A DNA stretch of 50,071 bases from Planctomycetota bacterium (GCA_016872675.1 VGZG01000020.1:1-50071); one strand, 5' to 3'; positions 23,807-32,174 are shown, numbered from the stretch's first letter. Notes: generated from the letters alone by a model not told the origin. Translations and numbers: made by a program.

Positions 23807-25270
23807 ATGCCCCACGCCGTGCCCGAAGTCCGTATCCGGCCATGTGGCGACCTGCCGGCGCGGACGGACGGCACGCACGTGCTGTACTGGATGACTGCCG
23901 CCCGGCGCGGCAAGGCGAACTTCGCCCTGCAGCGCGCGGTCGAGCTGGCGCACGAGCACCGTGTGCCGCTGTTGGTGATGGAGGGTCTGCGCGTCGGCTA
24001 TCGCTGGGCCAGCGACCGGCACCACGCCTTCGTGTTGCAGGGCATGGCCGACAACCGTGCCGCCTTCGCCGCTGCGGGCGTGACGTACATGCCGTACGTC
24101 GAGCCGACGCCGGGCGCGGGCAAGGGCCTGCTGGCAGCGCTCGCCGCCGACGCCTGTGTCGTCGTCGCCGACGATTGGCCGGGCTTCTTTCTGCCACGCA
24201 TGCTCGCCGCCGCCAGCAAGGCGCTGCCGGTGCGGCTCGAAGCCGTCGACGGCTGCGGCCTGCTGCCGCTGCGCGCCGCCGACAAGGTCTTCGGCCGCGC
24301 CTTCGACCTGCGTCGCTTCCTGCAGAAGGCGTTGGCGCCGCACCTCGCCGACTTCCCGGTTGGCGATCCGCTGCGCGGTTATGCGCTCGGCGAGGCCAAG
24401 CTGCCGCGCGGCGTGGCGGCCAGGTGGCCGGCCGCCAGCGCCGCGCTGCTCGCCGCCGACCCCAAGGCGCTCGCGACGCTGCCGATCGACCACTCGGTGC
24501 CGGCCGTTGCGATGCGCGGCGGCGCGGTCGCTGGCGGCGAGGCGCTGCGCAGATTCCTCGCCGACAAGCTCGCCCGCTACGGCGAGGAGCGCAGCGAGCC
24601 CGACGCCGACTGCGCCAGCGGCCTGTCGCCATACCTGCACTACGGCCACCTCGGCGTGCACCAAGTCTTCGCCGGCCTCGCCGCGAAGGAGGGCTGGACC
24701 CGCGACCGCATCCAGTCGACGACGAGCGGCCAGCGCGGGTGGCTTGGCATGAGCGATGCCGCCGAGTCGTTCCTCGACGAGTTGATCACATGGCGCGAGC
24801 TCGGTCTCAACTACGCGGCGCAGCGCGACGACTACGAGGACTTCGAGTCGCTGCCCGACTGGGCCAAGGCGACGCTCGGCAAGCACGCCGCCGACCCGCG
24901 CGAGCATCTCTACGCGCTCGAGGACTTCGCGCAGTCGCGCACGCACGACCGGGTGTGGAACGCCGCGCAGACGCAACTGCGCGCGACCGGCGTGATGCAG
25001 AACTACCTGCGCATGCTGTGGGGCAAGAAGGTGCTCGAGTGGACGCGAGCGCCGCAGGAAGCGTTCGGCATGCTGATCGAGCTCAACAACCGCTACGCGC
25101 TCGATGGCCGCGATCCCAACTCGTACACCGGCATCAGTTGGGTGTTCGGCCGCTACGACCGGCCGTGGGCGCCCGAGCGCGACGTGTACGGCGTGATCCG
25201 CTACATGAGCTCGACCAACACGGTGAAGAAGCTGCGCATGAAGGAGTACCTCGCGCAGTGGGCGCGGTGA
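23807..25270 (+). CDS. phr: Class II CPD photolyase
   Basis: This 487-residue DNA repair flavoenzyme uses blue light and FADH- to split cyclobutane pyrimidine dimers. The N-terminal alpha/beta antenna domain begins THVLYWMTAARRGKANFALQ, including the YWM-x3-R pattern typical of class II enzymes. The C-terminal FAD domain has ASGLSPYLHYGHLGVHQVF, then SFLDELITWRELGLNYA, and the diagnostic class II run ending with ELNNRYALDGRDPNSYTG, ISWVFGRYDRPW and IRYMSS. Length is in the normal class II range. It diverges from the GroES-like gene across 66 bases. The product would protect against ultraviolet damage. Confidence 0.95.
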   Translation: MPHAVPEVRIRPCGDLPARTDGTHVLYWMTAARRGKANFALQRAVELAHEHRVPLLVMEGLRVGYRWASDRHHAFVLQGMADNRAAFAAAGVTYMPYVEPTPGAGKGLLAALAADACVVVADDWPGFFLPRMLAAASKALPVRLEAVDGCGLLPLRAADKVFGRAFDLRRFLQKALAPHLADFPVGDPLRGYALGEAKLPRGVAARWPAASAALLAADPKALATLPIDHSVPAVAMRGGAVAGGEALRRFLADKLARYGEERSEPDADCASGLSPYLHYGHLGVHQVFAGLAAKEGWTRDRIQSTTSGQRGWLGMSDAAESFLDELITWRELGLNYAAQRDDYEDFESLPDWAKATLGKHAADPREHLYALEDFAQSRTHDRVWNAAQTQLRATGVMQNYLRMLWGKKVLEWTRAPQEAFGMLIELNNRYALDGRDPNSYTGISWVFGRYDRPWAPERDVYGVIRYMSSTNTVKKLRMKEYLAQWAR

Positions 25271-25324
25271 GGGGCGCGCCCGGCAGGACCCGCGAACCGG
25301 CGTCTTGCCCGTCCCCTCGAACCC

Positions 25325-25350
25325 GCCGACAGGCAATCCCTCCTGCCGGC
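25325..25350 (+). terminator. Hairpin after the photolyase gene
   Basis: GCCGACAGG and CCTGCCGGC pair with one A-C mismatch around an 8-base loop, 55 bases after the photolyase stop and before the putative promoter of the next gene. No T-tract follows. Confidence 0.33.
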
Positions 25351-25367
25351 AACGGTGCGTTCTCCGC

Positions 25368-25373
25368 TAGTCT
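25368..25373 (+). promoter_or_regulatory. Putative -10 element (TAGTCT)
   Basis: TAGTCT ends 21 bases before the ATG at 25395 and fits the TAnnnT pattern. No clear -35 sequence is visible. Confidence 0.33.
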
Positions 25374-25394
25374 GCTGGTTCCCTGATTCACCCA

Positions 25395-28300
25395 ATGCGC
25401 TCGAATCGCCCCATCGTTCTCGGCCTCGCGGCCACCCTGCTCCTCGCCACTGGCGTCTGGCTTGCCCTCGGTTCTGGCGCGCCCACCCCGCTACCGGCGC
25501 CGGCTGCGGCCCTTGGCGAGTCCCCGGCCGCCCCGGCTAGCGCCCCGCCGCCCACCGAGGCGGCGCCGCTGGCCCCGGCCAACGCGCCGGCCCCCGAGCG
25601 CGTCGCCGGCGTGGTCGGCAGCGGCGTCGACGAGCGCAATCCAGGCCTCAAGGGCCGCGTCGTCGACCCCGACGGCCGGCCGCTCGCCGGCGTCGTGGTC
25701 AGCGCCGCGCCGGGCCTTGGCTTCGCCAACGGCAACGGCCGCTTCGACCCGGAGTCCTTCGACGCGCGCGACATGGAGGACATGGTCGACGGCGGCGGCT
25801 TCGATCCTGCCGCGATGCTGCGTTCGGTGCGCGAGCAACTCACCGATCGCGTCGAGGTCAAGACCGACGCCGAAGGTCGCTTCCGCGTCGTCGCCAAGGG
25901 CAGTTCGCGCGGCGTCAGCCTGCGCGCGCTCGGCCGCGGCTTCGCCGTCCTCGATCGCCGCTTCGACCGGCCGAAGGACGTCGACGTCGACGTCGGCGAC
26001 CTGCAACTGCAGGCGGCGGGCATCGTCTCGGGCCGGGTGCTGACCGCCAACGGCGCGCCGGTCATCGGCGCGCGCGTCGACCGCGTGCAGGAGTGGGAAG
26101 GCCGCATCATGATGGGCATGGACTTCGACATTCCCGAACTGGGCGAGGTCGAGGTCCTGCGCGGTGGCGAGGCGGTGATCACCGACGACAGCGGCAACTT
26201 CGAGCTCGCGCACGTAGCGCCCGGCGACCTGACGCTGCGCGCGCGCCACCCCGAGCACCCGACGGCGAAGACGCAGCCGATGACGGTGCAAGCCGGCGGC
26301 GAGTTGCGCGGCGTGCTGGTGACCATGGCGGTCGGCGGCGTCATCGCCGGCGTCGTCGCGGGCTTGCCGGCCGACGCCAAGGGCCTGCAGGTGATGGCGG
26401 CGCGCAAGCCGCAGATGCCGCAGAACGACGCCAACGGCATGGGCGGCATGGCGGGGATGATGGGCGGCATGGGCTTCGACCTCGACGCGATGCTCGACGA
26501 GGCCGGCATCGGCTTCGGCGAGCGCACGGCGACGATCGGGCCCGACGGCCGCTTCGAGCTGCGCGGCCTCGCGCGCGAGACCTACCGCGTGTGGGTCGCG
26601 CGCACCGGCGGCGGCTTCGCCGGCAGCACGGTGTGCAGCGCGCGCGTCGAGGCGCAGCCGGGCGGCAACGTCACGTTGCGCTACGACGCCGGCGTGACGG
26701 TGACGTTCACCGTCGCCGACGCCAAGTCGGGCACGGCCGTCGAGCGCATGACCGTGCGCGACCGCCTGCGCGGCGGCGTCGGCATGGCCGACATCATGGG
26801 CCTGTGGGGCGGCATGGGCGGCATGAACAACCGCCGCGCCAGCGACTACCCGGGCGGCGCCGTCACGGTCGCCAACCTGCGGCCGAAGGCCAACCAGAAG
26901 CTGTCGTTGACCATCGAGGCGCTCGGCTACGCGCCGCTCGAACGCGGCGACATCGAACTGCCCAAGGGCGGCAACCTCGACCTCGGCTCGCTCAAGCTGG
27001 ATCCGGTGCCGGTGCTGACCGTCACCGTCGTCAACGCGATCGACGGCAAGCCGATCCAGGGCGCGTCGGTCGCGTTCGCCAGCCAGCAGGGCGGTGACGA
27101 GATGGCGGCGATACGGCGCGGCATACCGCGACAGTGGCGACGCTTCGTGCCGGGCGGCGCTGCCGGCGGTCTCGCGCAGGGGCGCACCGACCGCGACGGC
27201 CGCATCACGCTCAATCGTCCGGCGCAGCAGTCGACCATCGAGGTCGAGGCGCGCGGCTTCGCGCCGTTCGCCAGCGAGGCGTTGGCCTTCGGCGCCGAAG
27301 GCCCGAGCGAGTACACCGCGAAACTCGTCATCGGCGGCATCGCGCAGGTCGCCGTCGTCGATCCTGCCGACAAGCCGGTGGTCGGCGCGATGGTCGAGCA
27401 CCGCGCGCCGGACGGCGAGACGGCGCAGAAGCGCACCGACGCGCAGGGCCTCGCGCGCTTCGAGCACCTGACGCCCGGCAGCCACCAGTTTCGCCTCGGC
27501 GCGCCGAATGGCGGCATGCGCGGCATGTTCGCGATGCGCATGGGCGGCCAGAACGGCGGCGCGAACGCACAAGGCGCGCCGGCCGAGGAGCCGTGGACGT
27601 GGGCGCCGATCGCCGACCAGCAGACGACCGCGGTCAAACTGACCAAGACGCCGACGGCGACGCTGCGCGGCATCGTGCGCGAGAACGGCGTGGCGTTGGC
27701 CGGCGCGCGCGTGGCCTTCCGCGAGGGCCCGGCGGCCGGCGAAGGCGACGCCATTCAGGACGCGTTCGGCGGCATGGCCGAGGCCTTCGGCGGTGGCGGT
27801 CGCGGCGGCCGTGGCGGCGGCGGGCGCAACCAGCGCACCGACGACATGGGCGTCTACCAGATGGCCGAACTGCCCGAGGGCGAGCACCGGCTGCGCGTCA
27901 CGCACGGCGCGCGCGCGATGCCGACGATGGTGACGATCTTCCTGCGCAACGGCGAGAACGTCGTCGACGTCGACCTCGACATGACGACGGTGCGCGGCGT
28001 GGTGAAGGATTCGACCGGCAAGCCGATCGAAGGCGCGCGCATCCGCGTGCGCCGGCCGCGCGCTGGCGACGATCCGGCGGCGGCCATCGGCGACGCCGTC
28101 GAGGGCATCCTGCCGGGCATGAACATGGGCGGTGGCGCCGGTGGCACGATCCGCACCGACGCGCAGGGCGCGTTCGAGGTCCGTGGCGTCGATCCCGACG
28201 TCGAACTCGAGCTGCAGGCCTCGGCCAAGGACTTCGCGTCTGCGGCGGTGAAGGTCACGCCGGCGCGCGGTGCCACCACCGCCGCGCCCGAGGTCGTGCT

Positions 28301-28628
28301 GGCCGGCGCCGGCAAGGTGCGCGTTTCGGTGACCGGCAACAACGGCTTCGGCGCCGTGCGCGCGCGCTGGCTCGGCGCCGAGCCAGCGCCGGCGCCCGCA
28401 CTCGGCGTGCTGCGTCGCGGCAAGGGCACGATCGAAGGCCTGCGGCCGGGCCCGTGGGAGATCACGCTCGAATCGATGGAGTCGCTCGGTGGTCAGTTCG
28501 GCGGCCAGTTCGGCGGACGCTTCGGCGGCCGCCAGGGCCAGCAGGGCCAGAATCAGGTCCCGGTCGAACCGACGCGCAAGCGCACGGTCGAAGTGGTTGC
28601 CGGGCAGACGGTCGACGTCGAGCTGTAA
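25395..28628 (+). CDS. Large exported protein of carboxypeptidase-regulatory-like repeats
   Basis: The 1,077-residue protein starts with an uncleaved-anchor or signal segment (VLGLAATLLLATGVWLALG) and a Pro/Ala-rich spacer to about residue 70. The remainder is a series of about seven beta-sandwich repeats of the CarboxypepD_reg type, each opening with a strand such as GRVVDPDGRPLAGVVVSA, GRVLTANGAPVIGARV, AQVAVVDPADKPVVGAMV or GVVKDSTGKPIEGARIRVR, and followed by TDAEGRF-like turns (TDAQGLARFEHL, RTDAQGAFEVRG). Loops are rich in Met and Gly (GMGGMAGMMGGMG near residue 350) or Gly and Arg/Gln (residues about 800 and near the C-terminus). There is no enzymatic domain. It is probably a structural or binding protein outside the cytoplasmic membrane. 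It is followed by 144 bases without a gene before the tRNA. Confidence 0.85.
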   Translation: MRSNRPIVLGLAATLLLATGVWLALGSGAPTPLPAPAAALGESPAAPASAPPPTEAAPLAPANAPAPERVAGVVGSGVDERNPGLKGRVVDPDGRPLAGVVVSAAPGLGFANGNGRFDPESFDARDMEDMVDGGGFDPAAMLRSVREQLTDRVEVKTDAEGRFRVVAKGSSRGVSLRALGRGFAVLDRRFDRPKDVDVDVGDLQLQAAGIVSGRVLTANGAPVIGARVDRVQEWEGRIMMGMDFDIPELGEVEVLRGGEAVITDDSGNFELAHVAPGDLTLRARHPEHPTAKTQPMTVQAGGELRGVLVTMAVGGVIAGVVAGLPADAKGLQVMAARKPQMPQNDANGMGGMAGMMGGMGFDLDAMLDEAGIGFGERTATIGPDGRFELRGLARETYRVWVARTGGGFAGSTVCSARVEAQPGGNVTLRYDAGVTVTFTVADAKSGTAVERMTVRDRLRGGVGMADIMGLWGGMGGMNNRRASDYPGGAVTVANLRPKANQKLSLTIEALGYAPLERGDIELPKGGNLDLGSLKLDPVPVLTVTVVNAIDGKPIQGASVAFASQQGGDEMAAIRRGIPRQWRRFVPGGAAGGLAQGRTDRDGRITLNRPAQQSTIEVEARGFAPFASEALAFGAEGPSEYTAKLVIGGIAQVAVVDPADKPVVGAMVEHRAPDGETAQKRTDAQGLARFEHLTPGSHQFRLGAPNGGMRGMFAMRMGGQNGGANAQGAPAEEPWTWAPIADQQTTAVKLTKTPTATLRGIVRENGVALAGARVAFREGPAAGEGDAIQDAFGGMAEAFGGGGRGGRGGGGRNQRTDDMGVYQMAELPEGEHRLRVTHGARAMPTMVTIFLRNGENVVDVDLDMTTVRGVVKDSTGKPIEGARIRVRRPRAGDDPAAAIGDAVEGILPGMNMGGGAGGTIRTDAQGAFEVRGVDPDVELELQASAKDFASAAVKVTPARGATTAAPEVVLAGAGKVRVSVTGNNGFGAVRARWLGAEPAPAPALGVLRRGKGTIEGLRPGPWEITLESMESLGGQFGGQFGGRFGGRQGQQGQNQVPVEPTRKRTVEVVAGQTVDVEL

Positions 28629-28735
28629 CCCACGGCGCGGCGCCGCTCGTTGCAGCCGAACTCCGGGTCGCCGCCGCAACGCGGCGAGCGACTGCGGGAT
28701 CGGGGCTGCTGTGGGCTCGTTTCGGCGGCTTCGAG

Positions 28736-28750
28736 GCGCGATCGTCGCGC
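28736..28750 (-). terminator. Hairpin downstream of tRNA-Arg
   Basis: A 6-bp perfect stem GCGCGA/TCGCGC with loop TCG lies 22 bases beyond the 3' end of the minus-strand tRNA. No T-run is present. Confidence 0.28.
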
Positions 28751-28772
28751 TGCGCGAAGCTCGAACGCGTGG

Positions 28773-28849
28773 TGGTACGCCCGGCGGGAGTCGAACCCAC
28801 GACCTCCGGTTTAGGAAACCAGTGCTCTATCCAGCTGAGCTACGGGCGC
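28773..28849 (-). tRNA. tRNA-Arg, anticodon CCT
   Basis: Read on the minus strand, the 77-base gene folds as a standard cloverleaf with encoded CCA (complement of 28773-28775). The acceptor stem is GCGCCCG/CGGGCGT with one G-U pair. The D arm is GTAGCTCAGCTGGATAGAGC. The anticodon stem CTGGT/ACCGG has loop TTCCTAA, giving anticodon CCT, and the T arm is CGTGGGTTCGACTCCCG. It decodes the AGG Arg codon, rare in such GC-rich genes. A TAGAGT hexamer with an upstream TTGCCG lies just before the 5' end and is a plausible promoter. Confidence 0.95.
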
Positions 28850-29090
28850 GCGGACGAGGACTCTAGCGGTGGCTGCGGCGGCGCGGCAAGGCGGCCGACC
28901 GCGGGCCCGACAGGATGCGGCGGCGACCGGCCACGCTGCGCGCCAGTCCCTCGCGCCCGTCGCGGCGCCGTCCTACCTTCGCTGACTCGCTGTTCGGCTC
29001 GATGTTCGCCGCGGCGGTCGCCGGGCGACGGCGCGGCCAAGGTCTACGCGCTGATGCCGCCCGGTCTGCGCGTGCGCTGAGCGGCTGCGT
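28850..29090. other. 241-base gap with a possible gene remnant
   Basis: Apart from the tRNA promoter at the left end I see no convincing gene. A plus-strand TACCTT at 28974-28979 looks like the -10 elements elsewhere but no gene follows. A frame ending at 29080 with GDGAAKVYALMPPGLRVR reads like protein sequence, so this may be the remains of a decayed small gene. Confidence 0.4.
28860..28889 (-). promoter_or_regulatory. tRNA-Arg promoter: TTGCCG - 18 bases - TAGAGT
   Basis: On the minus strand TTGCCG (complement of 28884-28889) and TAGAGT (complement of 28860-28865) are separated by 18 bases. TAGAGT ends 10 bases before the tRNA 5' end, the expected distance for a start just ahead of the mature tRNA. 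This is the best-positioned sigma-70-like promoter in the window. Confidence 0.5.
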
Positions 29091-29750
29091 TCACGCCTCG
29101 GCGGCCGCTCTTCGCGCCGCGGGGTTCGCGGCCTTCATGCCGCGCAGCGTCGCGATCACCGTCGCGGCCCACTGCTTGGGCTCGTGGCGCCAGTCGAGCA
29201 CCAGGTCGGCGGTGGCGCGCGCTGGCTCGACGAAGCGCTCGTGCATCGGACGCACCGTCTCTATGTACTGGCGCGCCACCGACTCGACGGTGCGGCCGCG
29301 CTCGACGATGTCGCGCTGCAGCCGGCGCAGGATGCGCACATCGGCGGGCGTGTCGATGAAGACGCGTAGGTCGAAGCTGTCGGCGAACTCGGGCACGGCG
29401 AGCAGCAGGATGCCCTCGCACACGACCAGCGGCCGCGAGTCGATGTGCAGCGTCGTCGCCGTGCGCGAGTGCGTGGCGAAGTCGTAGCACGGCCGCTCGA
29501 CGGCGCGGCCGGCGCGCAACTCGCGCACGTGCCCGGCGAGCAGCGCGTTGTCGAGGCTGTCCGGGTGGTCGAAGTTGATCGCCGCGCGCTCCGTGGGCGT
29601 CAGGTGCGCGAGGTCGCGATAGTACGAATCGTGGTCCAGCCACGCGCACCGCCGCGGGCCGAGCATCTCGACGAGCGTGCGGGCGAGCGACGTCTTGCCG
29701 CTGCCGGAGCCGCCGGCGATGCCGATCGTGAGGGGGCGGTGGCGGGCCAT
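29091..29750 (-). CDS. udk: Uridine kinase family protein
   Basis: This 219-residue protein starts MARHRPLTIGIAGGSGSGKTSL, with the P-loop at residues 13-20. It continues with WLDHDSYYRDLAHLTP (metal and substrate site), the INFDHPDSLDN motif characteristic of uridine kinases, YDFATHSR and VVCEGILLL (Walker B region). Then come FIDTPADVRILRRLQRDIVERGR (lid) and YIETVRPMHERFVEP. These together match uridine/cytidine kinase, which phosphorylates uridine or cytidine to the monophosphate in pyrimidine salvage. Length fits. It has a putative -10 element only 11 bases before the ATG and diverges from the HIT gene. Confidence 0.92.
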   Translation of the reverse strand: MARHRPLTIGIAGGSGSGKTSLARTLVEMLGPRRCAWLDHDSYYRDLAHLTPTERAAINFDHPDSLDNALLAGHVRELRAGRAVERPCYDFATHSRTATTLHIDSRPLVVCEGILLLAVPEFADSFDLRVFIDTPADVRILRRLQRDIVERGRTVESVARQYIETVRPMHERFVEPARATADLVLDWRHEPKQWAATVIATLRGMKAANPAARRAAAEA

Positions 29751-29761
29751 TCTGGCCGCAA

Positions 29762-29767
29762 AGGGTA
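29762..29767 (-). promoter_or_regulatory. Putative -10 element (TACCCT) for uridine kinase
   Basis: On the minus strand TACCCT followed by TTGCGGCC lies 11 bases before the ATG at 29750. It is nearly identical to TACCCTGTGCGGCC upstream of the gene at 2525. TTCGCG 17 bases upstream is a weak -35 candidate. Confidence 0.4.
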
Positions 29768-29841
29768 GCCGCTGGCAGTCTTGGCGCGAAGGCGGGACGG
29801 CAAGTCGTCAGACGCGCTCTTGCGGCTGGCCCCTTGCGCCC

Positions 29842-29847
29842 TACTTT
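29842..29847 (+). promoter_or_regulatory. Putative -10 element (TACTTT) for the HIT-TPR pair
   Basis: TACTTT followed by CGCC lies 42 bases before the GTG at 29890. TTGCGG 16 bases upstream (29820-29825) resembles the TTGCCG found at the tRNA promoter. Confidence 0.4.
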
Positions 29848-29889
29848 CGCCCAGCCGAGCGCGCCCGCGCCCGGCCGCGACCCGCACCA

Positions 29890-30237
29890 GTGAGCTACGA
29901 CCCGTCCAACGTGTTCGCCCGTATCCTGCGCGGCGAGATCCCAGCGCCGCTGCTGCACGAGGACGACCGCTGCGTTGCCTTCCGCGACGTCAACCCACAG
30001 GCGCCGCTGCACGCGCTGGTGATCCCCAAGCAGGCGCTGCGCGGTCTCGTCGACGCTGGACCGGAAGACGAAGCGACGCTCGGCCATCTGCTGCTCGTCG
30101 GTCGTAACCTCGCCGCCAAGCTGGGCTATCCTGATGCGCGCTACGTGATCAACCACGGCGCGGGCGCCGGCCAGACCGTGTTCCACCTCCACGTGCACGT
30201 GCTCGCCGGCCGACCGCTGGCCTGGCCGCCGGGCTGA
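29890..30237 (+). CDS. HIT family nucleotide hydrolase (HinT-like)
   Basis: This 115-residue protein starts at the GTG at 29890 (VSYDPSNVFARILRGEIPA). The frame extends further upstream but with noncoding-like sequence. The HIT fold is complete: FARILRGEIPAPLLHEDDR, CVAFRDVNPQAPLHALVIPK, the glycine-containing YVINHGAGAGQTVFHLHVHVLAGR, with the histidine triad HLHVHVL carrying the nucleophilic His. HinT-type enzymes hydrolyse purine nucleoside phosphoramidates in the cytoplasm. The TPR gene begins 3 bases after its stop, so the two are probably one transcript. Confidence 0.93.
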   Translation: MSYDPSNVFARILRGEIPAPLLHEDDRCVAFRDVNPQAPLHALVIPKQALRGLVDAGPEDEATLGHLLLVGRNLAAKLGYPDARYVINHGAGAGQTVFHLHVHVLAGRPLAWPPG

Positions 30238-30240
30238 ACG

Positions 30241-32055
30241 ATGGACGAGACCTACGAACCTGGCGACGAACTCGGGCCCGAGGTGCCCGAGGTGATGTTC
30301 CTGCCGCTCGGCAAGCGACGGGGCGACTGGGGCGCCGTCGACTCCGGGTTGTTCGCGCGCCGCATCCCCGACTTCGTCCATCTCGTGCTCAACGAAGGCC
30401 AGCCTGGGCCGACGGCGATGCTGGAGATGCAGACGATGGCTGACAACGGCCCCGTCACCTGGGTCGACCTCGACCACGCGCCGGACCGCGAGGACGCCTT
30501 CGCGATGGTGCCCGCCGAACTCGGCGTGCGCGCGATCGTCGCCGGCATGCTCGAGCCGGTCGATGGCGGTCTGCGCGTCGAGTTCGCCGTGCATCACGAC
30601 GAGGATGACGACGACGCGGTGACGACGACGTTCGCCGGCATGGTCGCGGTTGACGATCCGGTGCCCGGCCTGATGAAGCTGGCGCGCCACCTCGCGCGCC
30701 ATCTCGAACTGTCGTGGCGCGAGCCGCCGTCGGGCCTGCTGACCCGCAGCGGCGCGGCGTTCGCGCTGTTCCTGCGCGGCCTCGACGGCGAGAAGCTGAT
30801 CAGTGGCGCGCTCGACATTGTCTGCCCTGACGACAAGGAAGCGTTGGTGCAGCCGTTCGTCGACGCGCTCGCGGTCGACCCGGGCTTCGGCCTCGCGCTG
30901 CGCCTCGCCAACGCCACCGCCGCGCAGGCGCTGCATGGCGAACGCCTCGACGGCGACGTCGTGCGCCGGCTGCTCGACCGTTGCTACGAGGCCAATCCCG
31001 GCGACGGCGAAGGCTGCGTCGAGGTAGCCGCGCAACTGACCGAGATGGGCGACGACCTGCGGGCGATGGCGTGGCTGCAGCGCGCCGTCGCGCTCGACCC
31101 GCCGTCGCCGCGCGGCCTCGAACACCTCGGTCTGCTGCTCGCCCGCCGCGGCGAGCGCGACGGCGCGCGCGACCTGTGGCAGAAGGGTCTCGACATCGAC
31201 GGCCACCCGGACTTCTTCTCGCACCTCGCGCAGCTCAGCTTCGCCGAGGGCCGCGCCGCCGACGCCTGGCAGTTCACGCTGCACGGCCTGCGACGCTTGC
31301 GCGAGCGCACGCTGCGCGCCGACGAATGGGACGATCCGTCGCGCGGTGGCGGCGTTCTGCTCGAGTGTCTGCACGCGCAGCTCGGTCGCCACGACGCGCC
31401 GCCGGACCTCGTGCCGGCGCTGCGCGAACTGCGCGGTCTGCTGGCCGGCGAGGACCGCGTGACCCTCGGCCTTTGTCTGCTCGCCGTCGGCGAGCGCGTG
31501 ATGGCGCGCGCCGAGATCGGCGCCGGCTTGCGCGCCGTCGAGGAACTCGAGGTGCGTGATCAGGGCGTGCGCGCGCTGTTGCAGCTCGATGTCGCCGACT
31601 TCGAGGCGCGGTTCGCGCGCGCCTGCGATCGCGCCACGCACGGCCGCAAACCGGCGGCCGCGCTCGCCGAGCTGCAGATGTGGGCGCACCTGCAGCCGGA
31701 GTTCTGGCCGGCGCACTACTACGCCGCGCTGGCGCTCGGTCGTATGCGCCGCGGCGACGAGGCGCTCGACCTGCTGCTGCGCGCGCTCGCGATCGCGCCG
31801 GGCCAGCCCGACGTGTTGTTGGCGATGGCCGAGTCGTTCGACCGGCGCCGCAATCCCAAGCGCTCGATCGAGCTCGTCGACGACGCGCTCAAGTCGCAGC
31901 CGCGCGATGCGCGCCTGCTCGGCGCCCGCATCCGCTACCTGCGCCACCTCGGCCGCGACGACGAGGCGCGCGATGGCCTGCGCGTGGCCAGCGAGCTTGG
32001 CGTCGACAGCCCGGAACTGCGCCGCCTCGCCCGCCGTTTGCGCCGCCTGCACTGA
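30241..32055 (+). CDS. TPR protein of unknown function
   Basis: This 604-residue protein has no signal peptide. The N-terminal 190 residues form a separate domain of mixed structure (EVMFLPLGKRRGDWGAVD, TAMLEMQTMADNGPVTW, an Asp-rich DEDDDDAVTTTF loop) that I do not recognise. From about 195 to the end the sequence is a helical array with many TPR-like pairs. Examples are AMAWLQRAVALDPPSPRGLE, LGLLLARRGERDGARDLWQ, YYAALALGRMRRGDEALDLL and ALAIAPGQPDVLLAMAESFD. The C-terminus is RRLARRLRRLH, strongly basic. It likely mediates protein contacts in the cytoplasm. Coupling to a HIT hydrolase gives no clear functional hint. Confidence 0.8.
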   Translation: MDETYEPGDELGPEVPEVMFLPLGKRRGDWGAVDSGLFARRIPDFVHLVLNEGQPGPTAMLEMQTMADNGPVTWVDLDHAPDREDAFAMVPAELGVRAIVAGMLEPVDGGLRVEFAVHHDEDDDDAVTTTFAGMVAVDDPVPGLMKLARHLARHLELSWREPPSGLLTRSGAAFALFLRGLDGEKLISGALDIVCPDDKEALVQPFVDALAVDPGFGLALRLANATAAQALHGERLDGDVVRRLLDRCYEANPGDGEGCVEVAAQLTEMGDDLRAMAWLQRAVALDPPSPRGLEHLGLLLARRGERDGARDLWQKGLDIDGHPDFFSHLAQLSFAEGRAADAWQFTLHGLRRLRERTLRADEWDDPSRGGGVLLECLHAQLGRHDAPPDLVPALRELRGLLAGEDRVTLGLCLLAVGERVMARAEIGAGLRAVEELEVRDQGVRALLQLDVADFEARFARACDRATHGRKPAAALAELQMWAHLQPEFWPAHYYAALALGRMRRGDEALDLLLRALAIAPGQPDVLLAMAESFDRRRNPKRSIELVDDALKSQPRDARLLGARIRYLRHLGRDDEARDGLRVASELGVDSPELRRLARRLRRLH

Positions 32056-32089
32056 GAGCCCGAGAAGAAATCCTTCTACGGGCTCTCAG
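32052..32089. terminator. Long hairpin overlapping the stop codon
   Basis: CTGAGAGCCCG (32052-32062) pairs perfectly with CGGGCTCTCAG (32079-32089), and AGAAG/CTTCT inside extends the helix around a small loop. The stem includes the TGA of the TPR gene. It is the strongest hairpin in the window and lies between convergent genes. Confidence 0.65.
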
Positions 32090-32120
32090 ATTGCCTCTGG
32101 TGGGCGCTAGCGCGGCCATG

Positions 32121-32154
32121 CAGAGCCCGAGACGCGCTTGTTTCGCCGGCTCTG
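32121..32154. terminator. Second hairpin in the same convergent gap
   Basis: CAGAGCC (32121-32127) pairs with GGCTCTG (32148-32154) around a 20-base loop. The left arm and its flank (AGAGCCCGAGA) repeat the sequence of the first hairpin's left arm, suggesting a duplicated element or paired terminators, the second serving the minus-strand protease gene. Confidence 0.5.
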
Positions 32155-32174
32155 AGCGGCGACGTGGCCACCGG

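Noticed and set aside
23741-25336. Long minus-strand extension of the GroES-like frame
   Set aside because: It runs antisense to the photolyase gene, which is a clear class II enzyme. The GroES homology starts at the ATG at 23740.
26434-26480. Simple-sequence repeat or microsatellite at the Met/Gly-coding stretch
   Set aside because: The bases repeat GGC ATG units imperfectly, but this is explained by the protein-level Met-Gly loop; there is no exact tandem array.
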